A stretch of 64,000 nt of DNA from Paenibacillus oceani (GCF_014705615.1 NZ_JACXJA010000024.1:1-64000); one strand, 5' to 3'; shown: positions 38,348 to 47,848, counted from the first letter of the stretch. A program made the numbers and translations. The notes: generated by a model not told the origin, from the sequence alone.

Positions 38348-38716
38348 ATGGCTGAGAAAAGCGTGCTGGCTTATTTCAAGAGCCGGGAAGATGCCGAAGG
38401 AGCGGCGGCCAAGCTGAAGTCGCTTCGCATCGATGACATGCGGATCGACGAGGTCGGACGATTTGCGGGCGAAGGAGTGGACCATGTCGAAAATCCGATC
38501 AACGGCGACATACCGGGACTTGGATATTTGACGCTGGGCGGTGACTTCGACCGGAATGCGGGAATACTTGCCGCGGCCGACGTCAGTGCAAGCGGGATGA
38601 GCTCAGGCGGCGAGGACGACACGATGGGCCGCAACTATTTGCTCACAGCCGTGATGAACGAAGACGTTCACGATCAGGCGCTGAGCGTCGTCCGGGAATC
38701 CGGAGGCCTGGCGTAA
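38348..38716 (+). CDS. small conserved hypothetical protein
   Basis: 122 residues, soluble and acidic. The N-terminal SVLAYFKSREDAEGAAAKLKSLRIDDMRIDEVGRF reads as a beta-alpha-beta half of a ferredoxin-like fold. A Gly/Ser-rich loop (about 75-92) precedes a second half (NYLLTAVMNEDVHDQALSVVRESGG). The two similar halves recall the YflT/general-stress-protein type of domain, but this is only a pattern-level suggestion. GAGCGGAGG lies upstream of the ATG; followed by a very strong terminator. Confidence 0.7.
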   Translation: MAEKSVLAYFKSREDAEGAAAKLKSLRIDDMRIDEVGRFAGEGVDHVENPINGDIPGLGYLTLGGDFDRNAGILAAADVSASGMSSGGEDDTMGRNYLLTAVMNEDVHDQALSVVRESGGLA

Positions 38717-38740
38717 TCCGATAGATGGATCGGACATACA

Positions 38741-38786
38741 AAAAAGAAAGGAGGCGGTCCGAGAGGGCCGTTTCCTTTCTTTTTTT
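38741..38786 (+). terminator. strong intrinsic terminator
   Basis: An A-rich left arm ending GAGGCGGTCC (38741-38760) pairs with GGGCCGTTTCCTTTC and T run (38765-38785); 4-nt loop. It also works on the - strand. Confidence 0.9.
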
Positions 38787-38917
38787 GCGTAGTCTCCGAA
38801 CGCGTTGCGCGCGAGAGTCTTTCTAGCGTGTGGCGTGTGGCGTGCGGGGATATTGCTATCGCAGTCTTAGGAGCGATTTGCACCTCTTATTTGGAGCGGA
38901 ACCGGGTTTTGGACGAA

Positions 38918-39058
38918 AATAAGAGCGGTTTATAGCTACTAATCTGCCAGAAACGGCGGGTTTGGCGGCAGAGCGGCCGAAATAAGGGTCGCAAACCGCT
39001 TCTATTTCTCTGAAAAAGAAAAAAGCCAGCTCCATAAGGGGTACAAACATCTCTTATT
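38918..39058. repeat. dispersed intergenic repeat, copy 2 (ATAAGAGCGGTTTG family)
   Basis: AATAAGAGCGGTTTATAGC at 38918 faces GAAATAAGGGTCGCAAACCGC at 38979 ending CTTCTATT. A second opposing pair ends at 39058 with CATCTCTTATT. The arms AATAAGAGCGGTTT and AAACCGCTTCTATT are near-perfect complements. The remainder of 38787-39308 contains no gene I can support. Confidence 0.65.
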
Positions 39059-39308
39059 GGTCGTTAGGAGTAGAAGAGTAGAAGGGGCGGCACCACAAAA
39101 GGCAATATCTCAAATAGTCTCAAGAAAGAAGCGGCAACTTCATATGTTGTAACACCGCATATTCCTCAGAAGGTGTCCAGTGCGCGTAATGCGTGCTCCC
39201 CTTATCGCAAGCGGAGACTGTGCTTAATGCGCCATGCGCGCGCTCTCCCGTACGGATAACCCGTTCGAAGCAATTTATTCCGAAGTTAAGATTGTAATCT
39301 GTACAAAA

Positions 39309-40184
39309 TCAAGCCGTCCAATGAGCCGGCCGGACAAGCGACGGCGGCAGCTTGGTGCGCGCATCTCCTTTGGCCGCGTTGAGCTGGGCTTGGGTGAGGT
39401 ATATGCTGCCGGTGAGATTGGCTCCGCTAAGATCGGCGTCCCGGAAATCGGCCCCGATCAGGTCGGCGGCTCTTAGATCCGCGCCTTTCAGGTTGGCCGC
39501 GATCAGATAAGCGCCTCTTAAATTGGCGGCGCGGAGATCGGCTCCCTTCAGGTTAGCGCCGATGAGGTCGACTCCTCTGCGGATTGCTTTTTGACGTCCT
39601 TGCGCCGGTTTGCGCGTCTCCTTGGGGCGCGCTTCTTCCCGCACGAGCTCGCTAGTCCGCAGCAAAAGCTCGTTTACTTTCGCCCGGTGAGCCGCCACTT
39701 CCAGCTCCAGAAGCGATTCGGGACGAAGGCGGGTGAGCCGCAGCGTCTCGTCGAGTAAGCCGCGAATCTCTCCGTGAATCGACTGTGCAGGTTGCAGTGT
39801 CAGCGATTCCGTCAAATACCAGAGCAGCTCGTACAGCTGCTTCATAATCGGAAACACCTCGAACATCGTCTTCGCGGTGGCCGGGGCCTGCCGCCAGTCG
39901 ATTCCGCCATAAGTAACCTGGGATACCATCTGCCCGGCACCGAAGCAGTCATAAACCGTGCAGCCTTTAAACCCCAGCTTCCTTAAATCGGTATGAACGC
40001 CGCAGCGAAAATCAGCCTGCAAATTCGAGCATGGCCGTCCGGCGTCTTTATTTACGGCAAAGTCCGCGGAAGCTGCAAAGGGCAGTGCCACGCAGCATAA
40101 GCCGAAGCATTTCTCGCAATCCCCCTGCAGCTTGTCGCGACTTATGCCGGGAAGTTGTCTTGAACGTTCGTGTATCTCAGACAA
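39309..40184 (-). CDS. pentapeptide-repeat protein with Cys-rich N-terminal domain
   Basis: 291 residues. The N-terminal [16 protein letters not shown] (C-x2-C-x3-CC) together with further cysteines ([24 protein letters not shown]) resembles a YkgJ-like metal-cluster site. After a helical middle, about 50 residues (230-280) form pentapeptide repeats: [28 protein letters not shown], the A(D/N)Lxx pattern of a right-handed beta helix. Start TTG 40184 is chosen because AGAGGAGG precedes it; the longer in-frame ATG at 40376 has no ribosome site. The same architecture is, to my memory, widespread in Actinobacteria, so transfer is possible. Function unknown. Confidence 0.8.
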   Translation of the reverse strand: MSEIHERSRQLPGISRDKLQGDCEKCFGLCCVALPFAASADFAVNKDAGRPCSNLQADFRCGVHTDLRKLGFKGCTVYDCFGAGQMVSQVTYGGIDWRQAPATAKTMFEVFPIMKQLYELLWYLTESLTLQPAQSIHGEIRGLLDETLRLTRLRPESLLELEVAAHRAKVNELLLRTSELVREEARPKETRKPAQGRQKAIRRGVDLIGANLKGADLRAANLRGAYLIAANLKGADLRAADLIGADFRDADLSGANLTGSIYLTQAQLNAAKGDARTKLPPSLVRPAHWTA

Positions 40185-40503
40185 CGGTTTTCCTCCTCTG
40201 CTTGGTTCAATTCTTCTATAGTAGTACTGAATGATTTCTTCGTCAATTAGGCTATGTCGATAGGGTGGTGCGGGATCAGCACAAGACGGCGGGGGGAGGG
40301 GGAGATTGGCTCGACGAAAGAGAAGATGCTTGATCCACGCACGGTGAATTGATTCGAGAGAAGTGTTTGGCTGCATGCCGGCGTTAAGTCAACCATAAAA
40401 AATGATTTGTTGATGAACCATTATGTGGAATTATTTGATAGAATAAGGAGTCGGTAGATTAAATATCGATCTAAATATTAATCATTCACGGAGAATAATA
40501 ACC
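40185..40503. other. non-coding stretch between divergent genes
   Basis: The right half (40390-40503) is markedly AT-rich compared with the surroundings and should hold the promoter of the next gene. No exact promoter pair with proper spacing was found. Confidence 0.4.
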
Positions 40504-41001
40504 ATGTTTCGAAAAAAACGGATATTTGTATGGGGTGCCGCTTTAATAGTTGCAGTGGGTTGGATTTTGTATGTCCAACTGCAGCCGAAAGGGTACGCGA
40601 CTCCGACATACGCGACGGATGCTTTCTTCGGTGCCGTTATGCGGAGGGATGCCGGTGCGGCCGTTCAAGCTTCGGACGATCTTTGCGGGATGATGGCGGA
40701 ACAACGGATTAAAGAGTTTCAGGAGGGTCTGCGCCATGAAACCCTACTTCAATACACGATACTTTCGAACACCGAGATAAAACCGGATTGGAATGAGGTT
40801 TGGGTGGAAATCGAGTTGGATGATGGAAGAAAAGGGAAATATCCTTACATCGTGAAACGGGAGATGGGCGGATGGCGGCTTCAATTTGAACGTTTCAGTA
40901 TGGACCGGAACGGAAATATTACCGGTAAAGCGGGATGTGTGATGGGGGAGCCTTCTTTCGCGGATAAGCTTGTGAGGAAAGTGCGTTCACTCATTCCTTA
41001 A
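40504..41001 (+). CDS. membrane-anchored hypothetical protein
   Basis: 165 residues. A basic start and a single hydrophobic segment (IFVWGAALIVAVGWILYVQL, about 7-26) anchor it, with the rest outside the membrane. The soluble part (TDAFFGAVMRRDAGAAVQASDD, then VWVEIELDDGRKGKYPYIVKREMGGWRLQFERF) reads like the NTF2-like/DUF4878 type seen in many small lipoproteins. No lipobox cysteine is seen. Function unknown. Codon use and the upstream region are less GC-rich than neighbours, perhaps a recent arrival. Confidence 0.65.
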   Translation: MFRKKRIFVWGAALIVAVGWILYVQLQPKGYATPTYATDAFFGAVMRRDAGAAVQASDDLCGMMAEQRIKEFQEGLRHETLLQYTILSNTEIKPDWNEVWVEIELDDGRKGKYPYIVKREMGGWRLQFERFSMDRNGNITGKAGCVMGEPSFADKLVRKVRSLIP

Positions 41002-41284
41002 TCGTTGCGACTCCTGTTCGATCCTTATATATAGACATCTATATGCTTAATATCAGAACGCTGGGAGCCAGAGAAAAATACGAGTTGTTAGGTTAATAGA
41101 ACAGCTTCCTTGTCAACTGCTGTTTTACAATCAGATATCGCTTGTCACATTTGGATTTTGATTTATAGCAAGTGTTATTCCTTTGTACGACCACAGGCAA
41201 GCAAAATTAGACTATTCCGAACCGCCCGCCTTCCCTTATAATGGACGAGATTGGTTATCTTCATCATTCGGAGGGGGAAAACAC

Positions 41285-41947
41285 ATGCTTGTTCAACCAA
41301 ACAGCAGACTGGTCATGATCGGGGACTCTATCACGGACTGCGGCCGCGCGAGACCGGTCGGGGAAGGCCGGGGCACCGAATATGGAAACGGTTACGTATC
41401 GGTCGTCAACGCGCTGCTCGGCGCCGTATATGCGGGCCGTCATATCCGGGTGATCAACGTCGGGTCGAGCGGCAACACGGTTCGCGATCTGAAGGCGCGC
41501 TGGCTGACGGACGTATTGGACTTGAAGCCGGACTGGCTGTCGATTATGATCGGGATCAACGACGTATGGCGGCAGTTCGATATGCCGAACTTCAGCGAGA
41601 AGCACGTTGGGATCGAGGAGTACGAGCAGACGCTTCGCGATCTGATCGCTTCCGTTCAGCCGTCCTTGAAAGGGCTCATACTGATGACTCCGTTCTACAT
41701 CGAGCCGAATCCGGAAGATGCAATGCGTGCGGCGATGGACCGGTACGGGGCGGTGGTCGCGAAGCTTGCGGCCGAGACCGGAGCTGTGTTCGTCGACACG
41801 CAGAAGGCGTTCGACGCGGTGCTGAACCACTACTATCCGGGCGCGCTCGCCTGGGACCGCGTGCATCCGAATTTGACCGGACATACGGTGCTCGCGCATG
41901 CTTTCCTGAATGCGATCGGCTTTCAATGGAACGGAGACAACGCCTGA
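41285..41947 (+). CDS. SGNH/GDSL-family esterase
   Basis: 220 residues. Block I is VMIGDSITDCG (nucleophile Ser near 15), block II has the conserved Gly in VINVGSSGNTVRDL, block III is GINDVWRQ, and block V holds Asp and His in WDRVHPN. Family members deacetylate carbohydrates, including rhamnogalacturonan and xylan. No signal peptide, so it acts on imported oligosaccharides. GGAGGGGG precedes ATG 41285; the extension from 41183 is unsupported. Placed ahead of uronate-isomerising enzymes, a pectin-fragment acetylesterase role is inferred. Confidence 0.85.
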   Translation: MLVQPNSRLVMIGDSITDCGRARPVGEGRGTEYGNGYVSVVNALLGAVYAGRHIRVINVGSSGNTVRDLKARWLTDVLDLKPDWLSIMIGINDVWRQFDMPNFSEKHVGIEEYEQTLRDLIASVQPSLKGLILMTPFYIEPNPEDAMRAAMDRYGAVVAKLAAETGAVFVDTQKAFDAVLNHYYPGALAWDRVHPNLTGHTVLAHAFLNAIGFQWNGDNA

Positions 41948-42058
41948 AGAGGCGGAGAACCAGCGTCTTAGCCTTAGCCCGCGGATACGACCCGCACTGC
42001 TTTATCTCGCGACATCACGGAACAGAAGACAAACGTTAGATCGGGGAGAGATTGAGCC

Positions 42059-43018
42059 ATGGACAAGCGGAAGCTGACATTTCGGGAAGACGGAACGTTT
42101 ACGATTGCACAATTTACGGATATTCATTGGGTCGACGGCAGTGAGGCCGATCAGCGCACCAGAAGCTTGATGGAGCTCGTCATCCGGGAGGAAGCGCCCG
42201 ATCTCGTCATATTTACGGGCGATGTGATTTATTCGGGCGGCAAAGGCTGCAACGATCCGTTCCAGGCGCTGCGGGATGCGGTCGCTACGGCCGAGAACGC
42301 GAAGATTCCGTGGGCGCTCGTATTCGGCAATCACGATACAGAAGGGAATATTACCCGGGAGCAGTTGGCCCCGGCTGTCGAGACATACGAGTTTGCCGTC
42401 TCGGACTCGGGACCGGCGAATTTGTCGGGCTTCGGCAATTTCGTACTGGAAGTGGAAGGGCACAGCGGACAGACGGCAGCGGCGCTGTACGGGCTGGACT
42501 CCGGGGAGTATTCACCGCTTTCCCATATCAAAGGCTACAACTGGTTCCGGCGCGATCAGATTTCCTGGTTTTTGCAGCAGTCGGCCCGTCTGACGGAACA
42601 GAATAAGGGAGAGCCGCTTCCGGCGCTCGCGTTTTTCCATATCCCGCTCCCCGAGTACAATCAGGTATGGGAGACGCAGACGTGTTACGGCCACAAGCAG
42701 GAGAACGTGTGCTGCCCGCCGCTGAACAGCGGGATGTTCGCGGCGTTCGTCGAAGCGGGCGACGTGATGGGGACGTTTTGCGGACATGACCATGTGAACG
42801 ACTATTGGGGAGAACTGCACGGGGTCCGCTTAAGCTACGGCCGGGCGACGGGCTATAATACCTACGGACGCGAAGGGTTTCCGCGCGGGTCGCGGCTCAT
42901 CCGACTGCGCGAAGGCGAGCGGAGCTTCGAAACGTGGCTGCGGCTCGATGACGGCACTGTCGTTCTGGAGCAGCCGGAGCATGTTCCGGGAGTTGGAAAA
43001 GCAAAAATTGTGGAATAA
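42059..43018 (+). CDS. calcineurin-like metallophosphoesterase
   Basis: 319 residues. The di-metal site is readable as FTDIHW (D-x-H), FTGDVIYSGG (G-D), VFGNHDTEG (G-N-H-D), FHIPLPEY and CGHDHVNDYWG (G-H-x-H). It resembles the cytosolic purple-acid-phosphatase-like/Icc family; the substrate is unknown. It starts 111 bp after the SGNH esterase and may share its transcript. Confidence 0.83.
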   Translation: MDKRKLTFREDGTFTIAQFTDIHWVDGSEADQRTRSLMELVIREEAPDLVIFTGDVIYSGGKGCNDPFQALRDAVATAENAKIPWALVFGNHDTEGNITREQLAPAVETYEFAVSDSGPANLSGFGNFVLEVEGHSGQTAAALYGLDSGEYSPLSHIKGYNWFRRDQISWFLQQSARLTEQNKGEPLPALAFFHIPLPEYNQVWETQTCYGHKQENVCCPPLNSGMFAAFVEAGDVMGTFCGHDHVNDYWGELHGVRLSYGRATGYNTYGREGFPRGSRLIRLREGERSFETWLRLDDGTVVLEQPEHVPGVGKAKIVE

Positions 43019-43119
43019 TCGGTCCATTCCGCAAAAAATGAACAGAAACAAGACGGAATTTGCGCTAAGATGGGGCTAGACGCCGGTATGCCGGCGATCG
43101 CATACAAGGAGGTTCTCCC

Positions 43120-44607
43120 ATGCAAGCGTTACTTTCCGTTATTGACACGTTGCAAGCTGCAGGATCCGTAGTAAAAACGTACGAGCGGTCGCTCGCCGAG
43201 TATGAGGGCGTATCGCTCGTTATGATTAAGCGGGACGGCCGCAAATTGTTGCTCGCTCAAGGAGCCGGAGCATTGGCCGACGCACTGGAAGGCGAAGCGG
43301 TAGCAGGGGGGGCGGATTCGGCGAAGCTGTGCCCGCTCACGCATGCCAACCGGCTGACACTGAACCGGTTTTTCCCCTACACCGCTCCTCGCGCCTTCGG
43401 CACGCAAATCTCGACGATTGGGCTCGGCGACCGGCTCGGCATCGCTTCTTCGGGACATATCGAGACGGTGCGCGGCCACGATATTCGTCCGATTCTGGCG
43501 CAGCAGAGCATCCGCGAGCTGAACCTGACCGGCCGCGATTACAAGGAAGTGCTGGACGCTGCCTGTTATGCCGCTTTCCAGGAAGGCTACAAGGACGGCT
43601 TCGGCGCCGACGGCGACCATCTGAAGGTGGAGGCCGACATCGAGCTGGCGCTCGGGCTCGGCTTCACGATGCTGACGCTGGACTGCTCGGAGCATATCGA
43701 CAATACGGTGGAAGGGCAATCCGATGCCGACATTTTGGCGAGCTACGCGAAAGTTCCGGCTGACGTCCGCTCCCGTTACGAGGACGGCTATTTGAACCGC
43801 AATTTCGAGGCGGCGGGCACAGGTTTCGTCTTTAACGAGCTGACCTTGGCCAAAAATGTGCTTATCTATGCCAAAGCGATCGATTATATGGAGCATGTGT
43901 TCACCAAATACATTCAAACGGCCGGCCGGGACATCGACTTCGAAGTGTCGATCGACGAGACGCTGACGCCGACCGACCCGGGTTCGCATTTCCTGATCGC
44001 AGAGGAGTTGTACCGCCGCGGTGTGAAGCTGTTCAGCATGGCGCCCCGCTTCTGCGGAGAGTTCCAGAAAGGGATCGATTACATCGGCGACGTCGCCCGG
44101 TTCGAGGAAGAGCTGAAGATCCACGCGGCCATTGCCGACCATTTCGGCTACAAGCTGAGCATTCATTCCGGCAGCGACAAATTTACGGTGTTCCCGATGA
44201 TCGGCGTCCATACGAAAGGCCGGTTCCATCTGAAGACGGCCGGAACGAACTGGCTGGAAGCGATGAGGGTGATCGCCAAGACGAATCCGGGACTGTACCG
44301 CCGCATGCATACTTATGCATACGACCATTTCGAAGAGGCGACCGCGTATTATCACGTGAAGGCGGATTTGAACGTGATCAAGCCGCTGGAGAGCGTAGCC
44401 GATTCCGAATTGCCGGATTACTTGAACGACGACGACGCCCGTCAGATGCTTCATATCACCTACGGCATACTCCTGCAGGCTAAGGATGAGAGCGACAAGT
44501 CTCTGTTCAAAGACGAGTTTTACCGGACGATGGACGACAACGAGCCTAGCTACACGGACGCTTTGATAACGCATATCGGCAAACATGTAAAGCTGCTTGG
44601 CAAATAA
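43120..44607 (+). CDS. uxaE: tagaturonate epimerase family protein
   Basis: 495 residues, matching the UxaE family, which interconverts D-tagaturonate and D-fructuronate at C3. Readable segments include STIGLGDRLGIASSGHIETVRGHDIRPILAQQSIRELNLTGR, HLKVEADIELALGLGFTMLTLDCSEHIDN and KLSIHSGSDKFTVFP, with several conserved His/Asp/Glu likely to bind a metal. AAGGAGG precedes the ATG. The downstream uronate-isomerase-like gene could supply tagaturonate from galacturonate, making a two-step route from pectin monomers into the fructuronate branch. Confidence 0.82.
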   Translation: MQALLSVIDTLQAAGSVVKTYERSLAEYEGVSLVMIKRDGRKLLLAQGAGALADALEGEAVAGGADSAKLCPLTHANRLTLNRFFPYTAPRAFGTQISTIGLGDRLGIASSGHIETVRGHDIRPILAQQSIRELNLTGRDYKEVLDAACYAAFQEGYKDGFGADGDHLKVEADIELALGLGFTMLTLDCSEHIDNTVEGQSDADILASYAKVPADVRSRYEDGYLNRNFEAAGTGFVFNELTLAKNVLIYAKAIDYMEHVFTKYIQTAGRDIDFEVSIDETLTPTDPGSHFLIAEELYRRGVKLFSMAPRFCGEFQKGIDYIGDVARFEEELKIHAAIADHFGYKLSIHSGSDKFTVFPMIGVHTKGRFHLKTAGTNWLEAMRVIAKTNPGLYRRMHTYAYDHFEEATAYYHVKADLNVIKPLESVADSELPDYLNDDDARQMLHITYGILLQAKDESDKSLFKDEFYRTMDDNEPSYTDALITHIGKHVKLLGK

Positions 44608-44701
44608 GCCGAATCCGTGTACAATGAAAGCGTACGCATCATGCACACGTTAACAATGACTCGTTCATCTCATCCGTTTTTTCGGGGAAAGGAACTGCAG
44701 C

Positions 44702-45967
44702 ATGGCTATTCAAACCAAACAGGAGCTTCGCTCGTTCGTCAAGGAAACAATTCGCACCACCCCGATTTCCGATATCCACACGCATCTGTTTACGGAAGAT
44801 TTCGGCGATATGCTGCTGTGGGGAATCGATGAGCTGCTCACGTATCATTATCTCGTGGCGGAGACGCTGCGCTTCCATCCGGATCTTCCGTACGAATCGT
44901 TCTGGGCGATGTCGAAGCGGGAGCAGGCCGATCTCGTCTGGCAGACGCTGTTTCTGGACCATTCGCCTTACAGCGAGGCGTGCCGCGGCGTTCTGACCGT
45001 TCTGAACCGTCTCGGACTCGACGTTGCGTCCAGAGATCTGGAATCGTACCGGGCCTTCTTCGCCTCGAAATCGACAAGTGAATATATCGACCTGATCTTT
45101 AAACTGTCGAACGTGGCGAACGTCTGTATGACGAACGATCCGTTCGTCGATTCGGAGCGAAACGCCTGGGAGATGATTCAGGAGGTCGACCCGCGGTTTA
45201 ACACGGCGCTCCGGATCGACCCGCTGCTCATGCAGTGGGAGGAGAGCACGTGGGAGAAGCTGAAGGAATGGGGCTACGACGTCGAACAGGCGGTTACAGA
45301 CAAAACGGTCGAAGGCATCCGCGAGTTTCTGCGCACGTGGATCCGTAAAATGAACCCGCTGTACATGGCGGTTTCCCTGCCTCCGTCGTTCCGTTATCCG
45401 GAGCAGTCGGCCCGCGGCGATATTATCGCCAAATGTATTCTCCCGGTAGCGAAGGAGTTCGATATTCCGTTCGCGATGATGATCGGGGTCAACAAGCGGG
45501 TTAATCCGGCGCTGGGCGATGCGGGAGACAGCGTAGGCTTAAGCGATGTACGGACCGTGGAGCAGATCTGCTCGCTGCACCCGGACAACAAATTCCTGTG
45601 CACGATGCTCGCCCGCGAGAACCAGCACGGGCTGGCCGTAGCGGCCCGCAAGTTCCGCAACCTGCACGTGTTCGGCTGCTGGTGGTTCCTGAACAATCCG
45701 AGCCTGATCGAAGAGATGACGCGCATGCGCTTCGAGCTGCTCGGGACGAGCGTAACGCCGCAGCATTCCGACTGCCGGGTACTCGATCAGCTGCTGTACA
45801 AGTGGGACCATTCCCGGGAGATTATCGCGAATGTGCTCACGGACAAATACGCCGATTTGCTCGAAACCGGCTGGAAAGTAAAGAAAAAAGAAATTCGCCG
45901 GGACGTATCCGATCTGTTCGGCGGCGCGTTCTGGCGCTTCCTGGGCAAAGAAAATCCGGTGAAATGA
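44702..45967 (+). CDS. uronate (glucuronate) isomerase-like protein
   Basis: 421 residues, slightly shorter than UxaC (about 465-470). It is an amidohydrolase-fold protein with SDIHTHLF (H-x-H metal site), LLTYHYLVAE, and late segments FGCWWFLNNPSLIEEMTRMRFELLGTSVTPQHSDCRVLDQLLYKW typical of the glucuronate isomerase family. UxaC converts D-galacturonate to tagaturonate or D-glucuronate to fructuronate. The divergence and length suggest a subfamily whose substrate may differ. It follows uxaE by 94 bp and ends at a strong shared terminator. Confidence 0.8.
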   Translation: MAIQTKQELRSFVKETIRTTPISDIHTHLFTEDFGDMLLWGIDELLTYHYLVAETLRFHPDLPYESFWAMSKREQADLVWQTLFLDHSPYSEACRGVLTVLNRLGLDVASRDLESYRAFFASKSTSEYIDLIFKLSNVANVCMTNDPFVDSERNAWEMIQEVDPRFNTALRIDPLLMQWEESTWEKLKEWGYDVEQAVTDKTVEGIREFLRTWIRKMNPLYMAVSLPPSFRYPEQSARGDIIAKCILPVAKEFDIPFAMMIGVNKRVNPALGDAGDSVGLSDVRTVEQICSLHPDNKFLCTMLARENQHGLAVAARKFRNLHVFGCWWFLNNPSLIEEMTRMRFELLGTSVTPQHSDCRVLDQLLYKWDHSREIIANVLTDKYADLLETGWKVKKKEIRRDVSDLFGGAFWRFLGKENPVK

Positions 45968-46042
45968 GCCGGTACGGCGGGCGCGACGGAAGGGAGAGGA
46001 GACGGTTCCATCCGTTTCCGCTCCTCCCGTTCGCCCAACGTC

Positions 46043-46082
46043 AAGCAAGCCCCTTGTCGATCATGACAGGGGCTTGCTTTTT
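46043..46082. terminator. bidirectional terminator
   Basis: AAGCAAGCCCCTTGTC (46043-46058) pairs with GACAGGGGCTTGCTT (46065-46079), followed by T; it lies between convergent genes. Confidence 0.9.
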
Positions 46083-46112
46083 GCCGCTTAACGGCAAACG
46101 GAGCGATTAAAC

Positions 46113-46757
46113 CTAATCCGCATGCTGCTTGCGCTTCCGGATATGGTAGACGCATTTTTTGCCGCCTTTGGCCAAACATTCCGTACGGACGACATCGGCT
46201 CCAAGCAGCGATTCGAACAACCCTAGCTCGCATTTGCAAGCATGATTGTACTTGTTCGCAATTTGCGAGATCGGACAATTATGCTCCTTCAAAATGTACT
46301 CGTCCTCGTTCTGCTGTTCCCATTCGGCCATATAACCGTTCTCGTTCTGAATCGAAGCGAGCGCCGCGACTTTCTCGGACAACGCTTTATTCTCCATAGC
46401 GTTCGCGTATTTCTGGAACAACGTTTCTTTCCGGCGCTCGAATAACCGTTCGACCATCCCTTCGCCGGCCTCGCTGGCGAGCTCGCCGAGCAGATCGAGC
46501 GCTACGGCATGATATTTCTTCGGGAAATAATGCTCGGCCTGAGCGGTGAGGCTGTACACGGCGGTCGGCCGGCCCATCGGCTGGCGCACGGTTCTCGGCT
46601 CGATCAAGCCGTCGCGCTCGAGCGCATCGATATGCCGGCGTACCGCCATGCCGGTAATTCCCAAATGTTCGGTTAAGTCTCTGGCGCTAAGCTCGCCGTT
46701 TGTTTTCAGGAGCTGAATGATAAGCTCACGGGTCGAAAGACCGTTATCCTGTTTCAA
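46113..46757 (-). CDS. SufR-like winged-helix regulator with Fe-S-type cysteines
   Basis: 214 residues. The N-terminal winged helix (STRELIIQLLKTNGELSARDLTEHLGITGMAVRRHIDALERDGLI, followed by a GRPTAVYSLT wing) resembles SufR/DeoR-type regulators. The C-terminus carries C161, C174, C176, C194 and C202 (HNCPISQIANKYNHACKCELGLF, then TECLAKGGKKCVYHI), like the cluster-binding region of SufR. It would sense Fe-S status or redox. Second gene after trhO (19-bp gap), near an Fe-S scaffold gene, which fits. The target genes are not shown. Confidence 0.8.
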   Translation of the reverse strand: MKQDNGLSTRELIIQLLKTNGELSARDLTEHLGITGMAVRRHIDALERDGLIEPRTVRQPMGRPTAVYSLTAQAEHYFPKKYHAVALDLLGELASEAGEGMVERLFERRKETLFQKYANAMENKALSEKVAALASIQNENGYMAEWEQQNEDEYILKEHNCPISQIANKYNHACKCELGLFESLLGADVVRTECLAKGGKKCVYHIRKRKQHAD

Positions 46758-46776
46758 TGTGACACCACCCGTTTTA

Positions 46777-47679
46777 TTAGCCGTAGTTGATCGTCGTCGT
46801 CGAATGTTCCTCGCAATCGGAGGAGCAGTAGCCGTCGTATCGTTCTTCGCATTCGTCGCAGACGATATGCTGCAGATGGCAGCTGTCGTTCGCGCAGTTG
46901 ATATAGCGGTCGGCCGGCTTCTTGCAGTGATGACATGTTCCTACGACGATATCTTCATCGGTCTGGTTGATCGGCACCGAGATGCGCTCGTCGAATACGT
47001 AACATTTCCCGTCGAACAGCCGGCCTTGAACCTCCGGATCTTTGCCGTACGTGACGATCCCGCCGTCGAGCTGGTATACGTCTTCGAACCCTTCCTGAAG
47101 GAGAAAGCCGGTCAGCTTCTCACAGCGGATGCCGCCTGTACAATAGGTCAGTACCGGCTTCTTCTTGAGCTCGCCCATATTCTCCCGAATCCAGTCCGGA
47201 AACTCCCGAAACGATTCGACGTCGGGGCGGATCGCGTTGCGGAAATGCCCGATATCGAACTCGTAGCCGTTTCGTCCATCCAGCACGATCACATCGTCCT
47301 GCTGCAGCTTCTCGTAAAACTGCTTTGGCGAAAGACGCTTGCCGCCGATAACGTTCGGGTCGAGAGGCTGGTCGTAGCGGAACGTGACCAGTTCTTTTTT
47401 GTAACGGACGAAAATTTTGGAGAAGGCGTGCCGGTCAGCCGGGTCGATCTTGAATACCATATCGTGGAACAGCGGGTTTTGGCGCATATGCTGCATATAT
47501 TGCTCGGTCTGGGCGATCGTGCCGGACAACGTGCCGTTAATGCCTTCGTCGGCGATCAGGATGCGCCCTTTAATTCCGAGCGCTCGGCAGAAGTCCAGAT
47601 GCTCCTTGGCGAAAGCTTCCGCTTCCGGGATTGGCACGAATTTATAATACAACAATATTGCATATTCATGGTTGGACAT
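46777..47679 (-). CDS. trhO: tRNA uridine(34) hydroxylase, rhodanese-domain (TrhO family)
   Basis: 300 residues. An N-terminal acylphosphatase-like domain (AILLYYKFVPI, RILIADEGINGTLSG) precedes a rhodanese domain with the catalytic Cys in VLTYCTGGIRCEKLTGFL (about 175-192). The C-terminal zinc-type cysteine region has GTCHHCKKPADRYINCANDSCHLQHIVCDECEERY. TrhO makes 5-hydroxyuridine at tRNA position 34. AAAGGTGAG precedes ATG 47679; an in-frame ATG at 47730 is not supported. Operon with the SufR-like gene. Confidence 0.9.
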   Translation of the reverse strand: MSNHEYAILLYYKFVPIPEAEAFAKEHLDFCRALGIKGRILIADEGINGTLSGTIAQTEQYMQHMRQNPLFHDMVFKIDPADRHAFSKIFVRYKKELVTFRYDQPLDPNVIGGKRLSPKQFYEKLQQDDVIVLDGRNGYEFDIGHFRNAIRPDVESFREFPDWIRENMGELKKKPVLTYCTGGIRCEKLTGFLLQEGFEDVYQLDGGIVTYGKDPEVQGRLFDGKCYVFDERISVPINQTDEDIVVGTCHHCKKPADRYINCANDSCHLQHIVCDECEERYDGYCSSDCEEHSTTTINYG

Positions 47680-47811
47680 GAACGTTCTCACCTTTTCTAT
47701 GAAATCTGCTATGAAAGCGACTGTGAACAAGCAGTCTTCTAAATTGTATGAATTAGTTTACATAAAGTCAACATAGCCCTATACAAAGTATTTATTTCCC
47801 TCCGCTTCTTA

Positions 47812-47848
47812 TTGACAAAAAGCGAGGAACGGATCATAATTATTATAC
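47812..47848 (+). promoter_or_regulatory. promoter with PerR/Fur-like box
   Basis: TTGACA (47812-47817) and CATAAT (47835-47840) are 17 bp apart. TCATAAT-T-ATTATAC (47834-47848) overlaps the -10 and matches the PerR 7-1-7 box (TTATAATNATTATAA) at 13 of 15 positions and the Fur box less well. It lies 174 bp upstream of the Fe-S scaffold gene. Confidence 0.55.

Noticed and set aside
43129-44646. 505-codon antisense open frame over uxaE
   Set aside because: Same artefact; the sense strand matches a known family with a good ribosome site.
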